The notes below the pieces were generated by a model. It was not told the DNA's origin, made no database searches, and was given only the letters and a program-made list of their open reading frames with translations. This document shows positions 39,001 to 51,698 of a stretch of 64,000 nt of DNA, in pieces. Each line of letters starts with the position of its first letter. Position 1 is the first letter of the stretch. This DNA is from Ramazzottius varieornatus (Eukaryota; Tardigrada; Eutardigrada; Parachela; Ramazzottiidae), in NCBI GenBank assembly GCA_001949185.1, contig BDGG01000003.1, positions 1,302,061 to 1,366,060 of the forward strand, read 5' to 3'. Both the position numbers and the translations under genes were made by a program.

Positions 39001-42000
39001 GAGCAGGCAGTTGATTTCTGCAAGTCAAATATTGGCACGCTAAAAAATTCGGGAAGGCTTCTTGAAAGGAATTTAGGTGGAATGCGATAGTGAAACACAG
39101 CACAGACTTCGCTCAAGCAGATTACGGCCAGGGAATGCAGAAGAGCGTGCTGAGCATGTCACAGCTGCTGGCTTGACCAGTGTCCACTTTGCTCGCCGGA
39201 TGTGCACCGGATGGTGTCAGCCGGCGACAACTGTGTACCCACATCAACGTTTCCCATGTCTCCCTGTTCCTGTCAATAGTAAACACGTTCCGGCAAAGTG
39301 CGAAAATCGAAACAAGTAAACCCACTTTCCGAACAATGTGGCCCAGTTGACGTGTCGAACGGGCGCACGTTTGCAACGTTTTTGGCTCTGTGAGCTTGCG
39401 CCACTTCAAAAAGCGATGTTGTTCGCTTTTACAGTTATTTCGGTTGGAAGCTCCTCTGTTAGTCTTTGACAAAAAGGATTTCGTTCGTTCTGCCCGTCTA
39501 TTCGGGTCGGGTGACCATCTCTCTCTTCACAGTTTTCTACATTCTTTCCAGTTGTCACATTTGAGAGGACGTATGGGTTTTCGAAAGGGACTCTAACGGA
39601 AATTTCGAAATTTCGACGTTGTCTGGATCTGTTTGCTCTGCTTCCAACAGCACAATATCTGCACAAAGTTCCCCTTGGCCTCACAAATATTTTTCACCGA
39701 TGAAATCTGCTGGAAGTTGGGCCATAATTCTCAGTGATGGATCTGTTTGAGATTGGGGCTGGATACATGCCGGCTTTGTCATAAATCATAGGTATTTGTA
39801 ACCAGTAACGTCTGTCTTATGTTACCTCTCGCGGTCCTCTCACCGAACCGGTAATCTTCGTTCTAGGCAAAGTCGAAACGACAGAAAGCCGAAGCGTCCA
39901 GCAGACATCATTTGCATGCCTCGTAAATTCTGAAATTTGTATTCTGTCGAAAATCCAGCTTCACTCGAAGAGAGGGTGCGGGTGATTTGAAAATCGCTCT
40001 TTCATACTGTTTCAGATATTGTGGACAACCATCCATCATCATTCCTGACCGAATCATATTTGTCCGTACCTCCGTACTTGCGCAGTGGGAGGCACAACTC
40101 CTTAAATTGGATGGTGAAAGATTTGAACCGAGTATTTTTTTAAGAGATCGGTAAGCAGCTGTTGAACCGTGGTCGCGGCCTTCTTGAGATGTCGCTGCCG
40201 TCGACAATTTCTCATTGAAGCCGTGTTAGATTAGACAAGTTTAGAGTAGACTGGAGTTGGTGTATTGTGTGATGGGTTGAGAGGCGAGAAGAGATCTCTT
40301 CACAACAATGACACAGTGTGACAGGGTGTCTCGACAGAGTCAGACAGGACTGCATGTTAGAGGGAGTTCAAACGAAATCCGCCAGCACCTGTCGCTCCCT
40401 CGGGTGGCTCGGGTTGAGGTCCAGGTAAGTACAGTAACAGACGTGAACTGCAGGAACGTCAGGTCAAAAAGTCAAACGCCGAACGAACGCTCTGCGTTTT
40501 CGTTCTTCGCTGAGTACAAGTTAGTCCCATCGCTCTTGTTTTTCCCAGAAAGAGAAAATTTGCAACTGGGCTTTCTCTCTGGTCAGCTAAACTAGCAGCT
40601 GTCACACCCAAAGCGGAAAGGTTGATTTCGATCTCGAAAATTTTTAAACCACCCATTATGTCCTGCAGCGCCATTCTCGAATAAACAGACACAGCAGTGG
40701 TCATTTCAACCGGCTGCCATCAAGTAGCTATTTCGCTATCTCGGACCATCGCATCAGTCGAGTAAACTGTCTCTATTAATTTAGACTTGACATTCACGTT
40801 CACTGTTCATATTTCGGCATCTGCTGTCCGTGTACACTTTAGAAACCAGTCCGTACAGTGTGCTTTTAATCACCAGAAGATGAAAGGCGAGAGGGCCCAT
40901 AAAAAGCACAAGCTGCCATTAATTGGAGATCGCCAGATTCAAGCTATAGATTGAAGAGTGAAGGTTTGTGTGTCGCAAAGTGTGATGGAAGAGCAAAAAC
41001 AAGCCGCTGCGACGTCTTTGCTTTACAATCTTCCGTGCCTTTCGTTTTGACAGCTCCCAGGTTGTTCTTGAGAGAAAGTCACTTTTCTCTCTGAGGACAA
41101 AACCATCCGTATGAACACGGTTTGTTGTCTGTTGCTGATAACCTCAACTAATCCTTGACCGAGTTTGTTTTACAACATTCCAAAGATTCACTTTACCGTG
41201 GCCGAGATATTCTTCTTCCATGATTACAAATGTCGACTTTGTTTACTCTTGAGTCGCGGCTTCGGACGTTTCTCGCTCCAGTAACCTTCCCGACTTTCGC
41301 CGGTATATTCGGATTGAGGTCCACTTTTGCGCACCGTTCCGCAAATTCTTCATTCAGAAAGCAGAACGTTGTACTGTAAAGTATCCTTGACGCTTGTAGT
41401 TATCCTTTCAAACTAAATTACCAATCACGAGCTCAAACAAGCAGCTTTGAAATTGGAGTTGTGTCTGAATGCTAGACTCTCCTTTCTACCCTACAAGAAC
41501 GGCGCTAGCGGTATGCGCAGAGACTAAGTTTATGTAATGCTGGGCAAATAAATTATGTTAGCTGCTATACTCTTTTAGCCGGCTAATTATAAATTTTGTT
41601 TGCCTTTGCGGAAATTGGATCTGTGGTTTCCACCGAACTCGTTGAGTCGTTGTGAGAAATAGTGCCGTCATCTCTGGCGGAATATACGGTGTGCCATGAA
41701 CTGCTTTGCTTTTCGACAGCCTGAGACTCTATGTAGATGATTGCGTGAGCGACTGATTAGTAATCTCGTTCTTTTTTGTTGCAGGAGACAGATGGCACTT
41801 TTACTCGACAAAGGAAGCACAATGATTCAATCAACGGAGGCTGGCCCTTGTGCTACGACAACAAAGTGATCATCCATTTGACCGAGATCGACCGGCATCG
41901 TTTGCCCAGTGGCAAACTGCAACGTGGTCATTTCTACTTCCACATTTCCTCTCCTTCAAAGTCTCCCGAATCTAGCCCACTCTTCCTGTGCCTGAAACTA

Positions 42001-45000
42001 CGGATATTGTCGGGCGAAGTGCTGGAAGTGCGCGTTCCGGCCAGCGCTGCGCATCTCAAGATGGCATTCAGCTCCAAATGGTTCCACGAGACCATCTTCC
42101 ACTGCACATCGGACATGCGCTTGTTGAGCGCCCTACAATTCTGTGTGGTCAGCTTCGAGCGCAGCATTGATCGCATTGATTTGCAATTACTCACTTCCGG
42201 ATTACGGACGCCGGCTAGTGTTAACGAGCCAGCCTTGTCTGACCGTCATTCAACGGCACTACCAGACAATGAGCCATCTTCCTTTTCATTAGCTCATGAT
42301 GAGTGCCAGTGTCAATGCAGCCCCAACGGGATTACGGACAGTAGCCGGTCTTCATCAACAACACCCTCCTCACAAGACCATGGACCGTTTCATCATCGTA
42401 AGCGCATCAAAATAGAGCTTGATGACAATTTATATTCAATTAATGATAGCACAACAGCACACTTATACGATCAGTGATACTGACCACTGTAATCGGATTA
42501 CAATCTGTACCTTAGAAAATTTGTAAAACCCGCTGTAAAATGAGAAGTCGGCAGGTGAGCTGACCCAGATCGGTATTTTAAGTGGCGCACGTTTGCACTG
42601 TTTCTGGCTGTAAGCGTGCGCAACTTGGAAAGAGATCTGGGTAAACTCGTTTGCCGACGTTATAAATTTTCTAAGAGCTCAAGATCTCCGCTTGTGTTCA
42701 TAGTGCAAGACTTTGCTCATCAGTGATCTGGGTGACTTTTAACATGATTTTTCCAGATCTTCCGAGTGTCATTACACAGTTCATAAAAACACTGATGGAT
42801 TTCATATGTGAAATTAATTCACTTTTCCGTATTATTTTGCAGAAGTCGAGACGGAGCACATGAAATGCTCGTGTTTGCCCAGCAGCCTCTCGTCGACGTC
42901 GAATCTGTCACAAAGTCAGAATTTATGTGATATGGATCTGAAAAAGAGCACGGATGCGAGTAGCAGTTGTTGGCTGGCCCGAGGGGCTCATTTAATCAAT
43001 GAGATCAATAAAGCGCTACTGTCATCGGAAGCCGTCGTCTTCCCCGGTGGGTTCTCCCTATCCTTTGTCGACAAAAGGCCGACCATTGACTCCCACAGTT
43101 CATTTAACAATATCGCTATTCTCATTAACGTAGTTAAGCGGATCACCCATTGTTTCTTGTTCATTAACAGGCACCATTGACAGACAACGCCATCCGGTGA
43201 TCTTTTTGCACGTCCAACGCCTTCCCGAAACGGCCACTGCCGATGAACTGGCGCGCCTTTTCTCTTACATCTATTTTACCGCCCGGTAAGTTCAACAGTT
43301 CCAATATAAACCCGTAGAAAGTCGTTCACGTTCCCACCCACATCAACTTGCGCAATTTGGACCACAGCGATAACGGCCACTTTTTTCGTTTAGCGAACCG
43401 GCAGCCAATTCTGGTTTCACCCTTGTGGTCGAGACGCCGTCATGTTCGGAAAGCTCTTTTTCCGAAAAGTTGGAAAAATTTTTCCTGCTGCTCGATACGG
43501 CAATATGGAAGTTCCAGGTATATGAAATTATTCAGAAACGTGCCGCCCAGAACAGACTGAACACGGAATTTTTCTGAAGGAACTGATACCCAACTGGGTA
43601 TTTCGAGTACTCGTCTTGCTCCAGTCGGATACGCCCATCGACGTGGCTGATAAGATCCGCGATGCGTTTGCCAAAACATCAACAGAGAAGGTATCATCAT
43701 TAGTCTCTATCAACATTGATATCGATATCTCGAGTCTCTCTGCTCGACAGCTGTTCTCCATCTCTTACATAAAACAAAAACAAGATTTGCACAGGCTTTC
43801 CCGTGCATCCATATGTTATTTCTTCGCGGTTGACTCTTCTCCATCTTTGCAGATCAAGTTCGTGCATGGCAAGGGTGATTTGCCGGTTCACATTGACGAC
43901 ATGAACATCCTCAGCACGCTAGACGGTCGTCTAAGCTTCAACCATCAAAAGTTCGTTGCATATCGCTGCGTAAGTGTCAAACCAGATTCTACCGTATCCA
44001 CTAGTCTGCTTATCGATATAATCCTCAAAGTCATATTTATAAGCCGTGACTGATCTCCCAAACTGCCTGAAACCTAAACTTGACCAATCGGCTTATGCCG
44101 CAACAATATCCATCAATAGAGCACCCGGCTTGAACCTACTGTTTTTTCCCGGTTTACCGATTGTTTCACATGGCCAACCAACACAACTAAAGCATGGTTT
44201 CACATGGTCGTTTCAACCGGGACAGTAGTACGGGTATTTTGTTTGCAGGAAATTGAACCCTTCATGGAGACATGTCGCCTCGCCTCACGTCGACTCTTGG
44301 AAGCCATTCACCAGATGAAACTTCAAGACAAATGTCTTTGTCAATGTAACAAACCAACAAGCAGCCCAGCTGACCGGAACGGCAACAGCAACGTCAGTCA
44401 AGACCGTCATGTCTTCTCCGCCGCCCACTATCACCTGATGATCCGCGCGCAGAAAGTCATGATGCAGAGCATCGCCGAGGACTCAAACTTGCTGCAGTTG
44501 CAGAGCGAAGGTGAGACATTGCTGCTGAAGTTCCAGCAAGATCAGTCCAGTCGGGAAACCCGCGATGCCTATGACCAAGCAGCCCAGCTCTACAACGATG
44601 TCCATACGACGACCATCAAATTGATGCGGCTGGCGGACCGCAGGTTGTCAAAGCTGGAAAAGTGTTATCAGCTGAAGCGTTTCGAGGAAGATGCAGGACG
44701 CTTGTTGATGTGGATGTCCAAGGAAGGCGAAAGCACGTTGCAGAGGAATTTACAAGTGGGAAATAGTTTGCTGGAAGTTCGAGAACAACAGAAGGAGTTC
44801 GACAAATTCCACTCTCTCGCCTTCGTAAGTTTCTTATGTTCGTTATAAGTTATAACGAATTAGTATATTTAGTTATGTTTCAACGCCGGCGCTATTCACT
44901 CGTTTTACCTTGATGCAAACTGGGAGGGGAAAAAGGATTTTTCGAAGGTTTTTTTCCCGGTTTTTCTGGTCTCCTGAGTGCAATTGATAAGCTAGCGATT

Positions 45001-47855
45001 CGGGACTATCGATTCGGGGAAACGCGCCGTTCTTCTACGCGTTTTCAAGTCTCCATAGCAGTTTCACATTATTTTTCTGTTGTAGCTATGGTCAATGTGG
45101 TGACTTTTACCGCCTTTTGCAGAAAAACTTGGATAAGGCCTGCCATCTTCTGACGACTTTCAGCTCGCTTAACCTCACTTCCGACTCCGAGTGTCCCGCC
45201 GTCATCGTCCAGCTCTACCGACTTCTGGCCTCGACCCACCGTCGGTTCTCCGACCTCCTTGACGAGGTTCGCGATCGCATCGACGACGTTGCTCGTTGTT
45301 ACTGCCTGATCGAACGAGCCTTCGAATGGACACTCCACACCGTCAACTTCATGTCCCAGTTCTCACTCTCTGCAGAAATCACCTCCTCCCTGCCGTTGCT
45401 CAATGAGTCCCTCACAAAACTTGACACTTACGTCCGTGCACACCCACCTTTGACACCCGACAACTTCCACGAGATGGACCAGATCGCGCACAAGCTGAAA
45501 CTGTCAAAGCTCATCGATCAATGCAAACTGGCTCGACAACGTTGTCAAGAAGCCGAATCACTGACCATAGCCAAAGAAACCGCCTTCCTCAAAGCCAAGT
45601 TCGCACTAGTACCGGCCTTACCCGCTCAAGAGCTCGTTACTCGACTTCCGCGGAACCGTGCGCCGATCGGCACGCCCTTCAGGGAATCTTCCTTCCGAAC
45701 ACAATACAGCATTCCGGAAACCGACGAGACTCTGTCTTCGTCTGACACCACACCGTTCATCGATGATTCGGAGAGTGAAGCAGTGGTACCGGTGGGCTCC
45801 TGTGCATGTTCCTCTTCGTCAGCGACCTTAGCTGATATAAGCTCTCCCATGGAAGCCAAAAAGGTAGGCGGCGGGTTACGGAAGAGCAGCACGTGGCAAG
45901 CCGATGATGTCGATGGGACTCCGTCGCGGAACGGTTGCGAAGAAAGCTACACCGATGAGGACTTTGACGAAGTGGACAACGCCAGACTAAACAGACGAGA
46001 ATCGTGGACGGTTCCTGCGTCGAATTCACATCTGTCGTTCTGCATGGACAAAGACTCCCTGGCATCAATCAGTCCTCCGCAGGCTAGCGATGGCACACCA
46101 GGAAGCTTGATCGTACAGGAGCTTTTCCAGACTGAGATTGACTACATCGTGGCTCTAAAGTTTGTGATTGAGGCAAGTGAATATACGCCTTCTAACACGG
46201 AGATGTGCACTACAGCTGCTTTCATTCGAATATATTCCCCCCGTCTTTTAATTCCAGAATTACATGCCGGAGATCTTGAAAGACACCGTGCCTCAATCAC
46301 TACGCGGAAAGCGGAATGTAGTGTTCGGGAATCTGACCAAGCTGTACGATTTCCACAAGAAAGAGTTCTTGAAGTCGATCAAACAATGCGAAAGTTCTCC
46401 CATTCAGCTTGGTCAAGTCTTCTTGAAATTTGTAAGTGAAATGGAATAATCCACTTGGTGTCTGGTACTTGTTAACTTAGGAAGATCAACTGGAAGTGGT
46501 TATTACAGGAAAAATATTTCTATATGTACGCGCAATACACCCACAACAAACCGAAGTCCGACAAACTGATGGGCGAATGTGGGAATGAGTTCTTTAAGGC
46601 CAGACAAACTGTCCTTCAAGATAAGATGGATCTGTCCAGTTACCTTCTGAGGCCCGTCCAACGGATGGGCAAGTACGCCTTGTTGCTCAAACAACTGCTG
46701 AAAGTCTACCCGCGAACTGACCCCGAATGGGAGAAACTACAAGTAGGCTTCGCTTCTGTTGGCTTAACCGAAAAGATTTCCAAATGCCTTAACGCGGACT
46801 TGAATTTAGGAAGCGGAAGAAATGGTCAAGTTCCAACTGCGTCACGGCAATGACCTGCTGGCCATGGACCAACTGAGGGACTGCGACGTCGACCTGAAAG
46901 AACAGGGACGGCTGTGCCGCCAGGATGACTTACTACTATATCAAGCAGGAAGGAAAAAATGTCTGAGGAGGGTCTTTCTCTTCGACGAAATGATCGTCTT
47001 CAGTAAAGTCAAGCGGTCGAAACAAGGGACCGAATACTTCCAATACAAGTACAGCCTCAAGGTGAGTCTGATAAACTGGGAGGCAAGTTTTCCATGGCCA
47101 CCCTTTCTCTACTGTCTGTTGTTTCAATAATACATTGCGTTTTCTCGTTCTACAGACTAGCGATATCGGCCTGACGGAGCAACTCGGTGAAAGTCCTAAC
47201 CAGTTCGAATTATGGTTCAGAAAGAGGAAGTCCGGTGATAACTTCATCCTACAGGCTGCCAATACCGAAGTCAAACAAGCTTGGACCGCAGACATTTCTT
47301 CCATCCTGTGGCGTCAAGCCTGGCGAAGTCGAGGTACGATAGTCTGTATTATGGAAACCATCTTTAGCAGACAGTTGAATACCGGTTTGGAGATCGATCG
47401 TCAACTTGACCACGAAGCGAAAACATTTCTTCCTCTTTCCGTCAGAAACCCGATTGTCAGAGATGGATAGTATGGGAATCGAGAAGCGTAACTGTCTGGA
47501 CATCAAGCCCAGCGAGGACCAGATCAACCATCGCTACGTCCTCCTGCGAGCCGGCTCGGGTCCTTCCTCGATTGACCTACGCGGCAGCACCCATGAATCG
47601 CTGCGGGGACGCCTGCAGCGCCCGCATTCCCTGATATCCATCAGTAATTCCTGCAGCAACTCGGCATTCATCTCTAGTCCGATTCTACAGGAGGAAAGGG
47701 GCGAAGAAGCGACGAAGGTTGGTGGTGGGACTACCGGTGACGAAGATCGCAGTTCTCCACGTCGCTCGCAATGTTCTTCGGAAAGCGGAATTTGCTCGGA
47801 TATTAACACTTCCTCCACATCAAATCCGCCTTTGGAGTCTGAGTCTTCCACATGA
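36031..47855 (+). CDS. PLEKHG4/puratrophin-1-like Rho guanine nucleotide exchange factor
   Basis: It is predicted to activate Rho-family GTPases at membranes or the cytoskeleton. Exons 36031-36285, 41785-42397, 42843-43046, 43171-43285, 43394-43517, 43580-43690, 43853-43969, 44249-44824, 45123-46172, 46258-46431, 46509-46742, 46810-47061, 47156-47333 and 47446-47855 join in frame to 1470 aa. Order: a novel N-terminus; a Sec14-like domain (about 350-480: TIDRQRHPVIFLHVQRLP, FFLLLDTAIWKFQ, IPNWVFRVLVLLQ); spectrin-like helices (about 500-850); a DH domain (about 1032-1215: NYMPEILKDTVPQSLRGKRN, KMDLSSYLLRPVQRMGKYAL, FQLRHGNDLLAMDQLRDCDV); a PH domain (about 1225-1345: RRVFLFDEMIVFSKVKRSK, FILQAANTEVKQAWTADISS); and a Ser-rich tail. 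The intron after 46172 is GC-AG. The start is uncertain because the ATG directly follows an acceptor. The 5.5-kb intron 36286-41784 has no gene I recognise. Confidence 0.93.
39340..39440. repeat. GTGGCGCAC hairpin element, copy
   Basis: ACGGGCGCACGTTTGCAACG and TGTGAGCTTGCGCCACTTCA form the central stem. The copy lies in the large Rho GEF intron 36286-41784. Confidence 0.6.
42547..42665. repeat. GTGGCGCAC hairpin element, best-preserved copy
   Basis: The arms pair in register: left GTCGGCA...ACCCAGATC...AAGTGGCGCACG against right GCGTGCGCAACTT...GATCTGGGT...TTGCCGAC, about 50 bp each around a loop of about 20 bp. It lies in the Rho GEF intron 42398-42842. Confidence 0.8.
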
Positions 47856-49125
47856 AAGCATGAACGTTTTGTGCTAACTAGGCCACTGCTCCGGATCAAA
47901 GTCTCGTTTTGCTCATCTGTGATTTTAATGGTTTTGTACATATACCACTTGCTAATGTGAGTATTTTTTAATCATGTATCAAATGTATATTCCCCCCAGA
48001 GCAAGATACACCGTGTACGTTCTGTTCTATTCCAGAATTAAATCGTTTTCAAAATTGCGGTCAAAACATATTGATACTGTTGTTTGATCGGTCATGGATT
48101 AATTAGTGTTCGCTTTTTATGGCGAGATTACGGGAGGTGCATACGACGAAATAACCAACAAAACCCGACAATGCGAAGAGGGTTGAAGGAAGCTCTCACA
48201 GGAAGCGTTTTTGTGCGTATGACATGTCTCAATATTCAGCATCAAAAATTTCTCTATTCAAAATTTCACTGACGCACTTCATGGTCCAGCTCAAACGAAC
48301 TCTGCATTTCAGGCCCATATTCCAGGTCATCTGTCGTTGCTGCGCTTCTTCAACTGGACGAGAGTGGCGATGTAAGTGACGAACCGACTAAAAACCCTCT
48401 GTGCCCTCTCCCTTGCAAGCAAGGGGTCCAGATATCGGGACCCGGAGGTCTCAGTATGCGGGTATTGCGGTAAAGTTCACTGCCTGATGTTGTAGGTTCA
48501 CATTGTAAACATTCTGCCAACAGCCATTACCCACATTTGGGCTGATGATGGAAATATGGTTGGTTAGTCACAGACCATTCAAAATTCAACAACTGTCACT
48601 AATTTGGTCGCTTTCCGAGCGTTGCATCTTGTAACTCCTAAAGTCCAAAATTCACATCCACAAACCCGCTTCAACTTTCTGCACTGTAGGGAAAGGGGAG
48701 CCTATCCAGTTGCCCGTGCTACGCGTAGCTCTGTTTGCTGCATGAGGAATCTATCGTTGTATCATGCACTACGATCTGCAGAGTTTGCATGCCACTAGCG
48801 TCTCATAGACTTGGAAGATATCGGACATTCTTGGTCCGCGGTGCATTCTAAGCTCATGCAAGAAACTACTGTACAGCGTAAAGTGACGATGATGGTGGCG
48901 TATCTAACATCTTTCTTGCTAAAATAGGTTAAAATGACCCCATGCCGGAAACAGATCTCCCGCAGGCGAAAGTAGAAATGAATGGTCAAAGAGTTAGTAA
49001 AATTCTGTTAGTAACACAGAAATTCTGTGAAGAATTTAAGGCAGAAACTATGTGGAAAGAAACAGAAAGGTAGTACCAAACGTTTGGTAATACAACTCTG
49101 CATCGGAAACGGCAAGCATTAGTCT
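47856..49125. other. Convergent intergenic region
   Basis: It lies between the stop of the Rho GEF (+) and the stop of the acyltransferase (-) and should hold both 3' UTRs. No further gene was seen. The frame 48604-48798 (+) has no support. Confidence 0.5.
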
Positions 49126-50960
49126 CTACTCAAACTTTATCCTCTCACTGTAAATCTTTTGCTGGAGATGCTTCCATTCCACCTTGACTTGCTGACGCTT
49201 CAATTGACCATCCCAGTCGAGCTCCACCAGGCCGCCTTTCTTGGCAATCTCATTCTTCACCCTCGACGCGAACATCGCGGCATCCTCGTCTGGCGCTCTC
49301 TGCATCGGTGGCAGGTACCACACGTCACAAACAATGGCCCAGCTGGTCATCATCATCAGCAAATACTGAATCTGAAACAGAAAACCTATACATAAGCTGA
49401 GATAGCCGTAAGATCAGGGTATAACGTGGACGAGTAGAAACCATAGCGAACTCTACGCAGGGCTAATGTGAACGGACCACAATTTCAATTTTGAATGGTC
49501 CATATGTGTTAAAAGCCTACCATAGTTTGCTTCGAGCTGTTCCAGTACGCATCACCGAAGCGCGGGTCGTACTTGATCGCGACGGGGTAGATTGGACAAT
49601 CTACCTCAAATGATCCCTTCTTGAACATCATGACACACGTGTTGTTGATGCAAGTGCCCTCCGGGAAGATCAACACAGGCAAGTTGTCTCCCTTGGTCAC
49701 ATGTTCATGCAGTCTCTTCGCCACGGCCATTCTGTCCTTGTTCTCCGATCTCTCGAACCAAATGTGTTCTGTGGCCCTGCTCAGTGCTCTCTGTAGAATT
49801 CCCAAGAATCCCCCATGTCTCTGGCCAATCAAGGCATAACAGTTATCAACAGCTAGAATGATGACATCAATCGGGGAAGTATGGTTGGCCACACAGATGC
49901 AGCCTTTCTTGGCCCTGTATTGTGTATCGTGAAAGCGAATGATGGCTGAAAAGCCTCGTGAAAGGATACGAAAGCACATGAGCATCACGTAGTTGTTCAT
50001 TCGCTGTTTGAATTCGCCGGAAGGAAGGTAGCCAACGAAGGCCGTGCAGACAACCAGCCACAAGGTCCCCACCACCGTGATGGTCACGCGAAGGGGAAGG
50101 AGCACGAGGTAGCGGAAGAGGAACCCGACAGCCCAGATCACAGTCAGACGAAAGGAAATGTAGTGGTAGTTGATGTTGGTCCGTGTTAGGAGGTTCCATG
50201 AGGAAATCTCCTCGGCTTCGAAGCTTTTGGTCACTGGGTCCTCTGTTATTGCTTCCATGCCTGTCCAAAAAGGGACAATCAACACGCATCAATGCGACTT
50301 CACACTGGGCGCCAGGTGGCGCACAACAGATCACGTGGTTCACTTGCAGATATCACGAGTCACATGCTTCGACGAGTACTGTATACGACGTCACACTAAT
50401 GACTGGAAATGGCCGGTGCAAAATCATACAGCGTATGACGTCAAATCAAAAACCGCAGAACTGTAACGTTTCGCTATGACGCCATGCGTGTGTCAAATAA
50501 AGTTCTACTGAATTCTCACGTTCTAAGTTCCACTGCGAGTTTGTTGGCTCTTACAGTCTTACTCACCCCATTTTATTAGCTCGTAGGAGTCCGACAAGGA
50601 GAAGTCTTTCTTCAGAAGTCGCTCCTGGTGGTAGGATAGAGCCGAATGGTAGTGGGAATTTGAGCTGGTCTGGCGATCGACGAGGTTGACCGAGCTGCCG
50701 TGGCTGGGTAAACTCGGCGTGGCAAAGCCCGAATCGGTCGTCTCTATTTCGCCGAAGGTATGAACGCTTTCTCTCCGTTCCTTCTGCTCAATTCTGACTC
50801 TTCCCCACTCGAAGATCCTCAGCAGCAGCTCCACATACCGCTCCCGAATGCCCAGAGAGTGATTAGACGATGCCAGAATCATGATGAGGAGGACGATACC
50901 GACGGCGGGCGCTAGAGCCAAAGAGGCCAGCGTGATGATAATGTGCTCCAGGGTAAACAT
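49126..50960 (-). CDS. Glycerol-3-phosphate acyltransferase, GPAT3/GPAT4 type
   Basis: This ER membrane enzyme acylates glycerol-3-phosphate at sn-1, the first step of triacylglycerol and phospholipid synthesis. Three exons (50960-50567, 50260-49521, 49371-49126) join to 459 aa, against 456 for human GPAT4. The N-terminal membrane helix is LASLALAPAVGIVLLIMILA. Further hydrophobic segments lie at about residues 170-215. Acyltransferase block I is ANHTSPID (catalytic His/Asp, about residue 258), then HIWFERSENKDR, block III LIFPEGTCINN and block IV YPVAIKYDPRFGDAYWNSSK. The C-terminus has MMMTSWAIVCDVWYLPPM and GGLVELDWDGQLKR, the family ending. GPAT3 and GPAT4 are paralogues in vertebrates and I cannot choose between them. 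It lies 738 bp downstream of ELP1 on the same strand. Confidence 0.94.
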
Positions 50961-51698
50961 TCTTGGGCCTTTTTATCTGTAAGAAACACCCGTCAAACCA
51001 GAAAGAAGGCAAAGTATGTTACAAGGAAGTAACAATAACAGACTTACAATGCGATAAGCCGATAACGATCACGCAATCAATGCCTGCACGTCCAGTCAAG
51101 CGTCGATTTCGTCCAGTGTCCAATCAGGCACCTTCCGTGGTCGTTTCTTCTCGCTTCAACTGTCAGACGAACGACGCTTGATAGATTCGAGTTGTTCTTG
51201 TTGGACGGAGTCGTCCAGAAGCATTTCCCCCCTATCCAAAGTCCATAGAGATGTCCGGAAGAGATTTCCTGGTGGTGGAGAGCTGGTGAGCCCGTGTTGC
51301 CGTTTAGCAAGCTGCTATCAGCTGATCGATTTGAACAGGCCGCAGGCAGCTTCGTGGTTTCGTCGTGGCGTAATGGCAAACACTCCGAACTCAACCGTAC
51401 CGCGGAATACGCGGAATAATTCTTGCGGTGTGTGCTATACCTTGCATTATGAACCGCCCACGTTATGAAAGACACTGAACCGACTTCCGGGTCACGCCTG
51501 GCTCCTCGCTTCAAGCTTTTGTTTGTGTCTTCTTATTTTTCGGTACGGATGTAGCACCCTGGGACGTCGTGATTAGAACAATAACAGCGTGCAAAATCTT
51601 CAGCTAATCGGAATTTGCGATATAAAACCAACAGAACAGATGAAAAAGATAAAAACATTCAATGGCAAAGACAGTAGCTGTTCTGACAGGACGGAGAT
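50961..51698. other. Spacer between ELP1 and the acyltransferase gene
   Basis: It should contain the ELP1 3' UTR and the acyltransferase promoter, both on the minus strand. Open frames at 51077-51514 (-) and 51178-51468 (+) overlap each other and match nothing I know. Confidence 0.5.
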
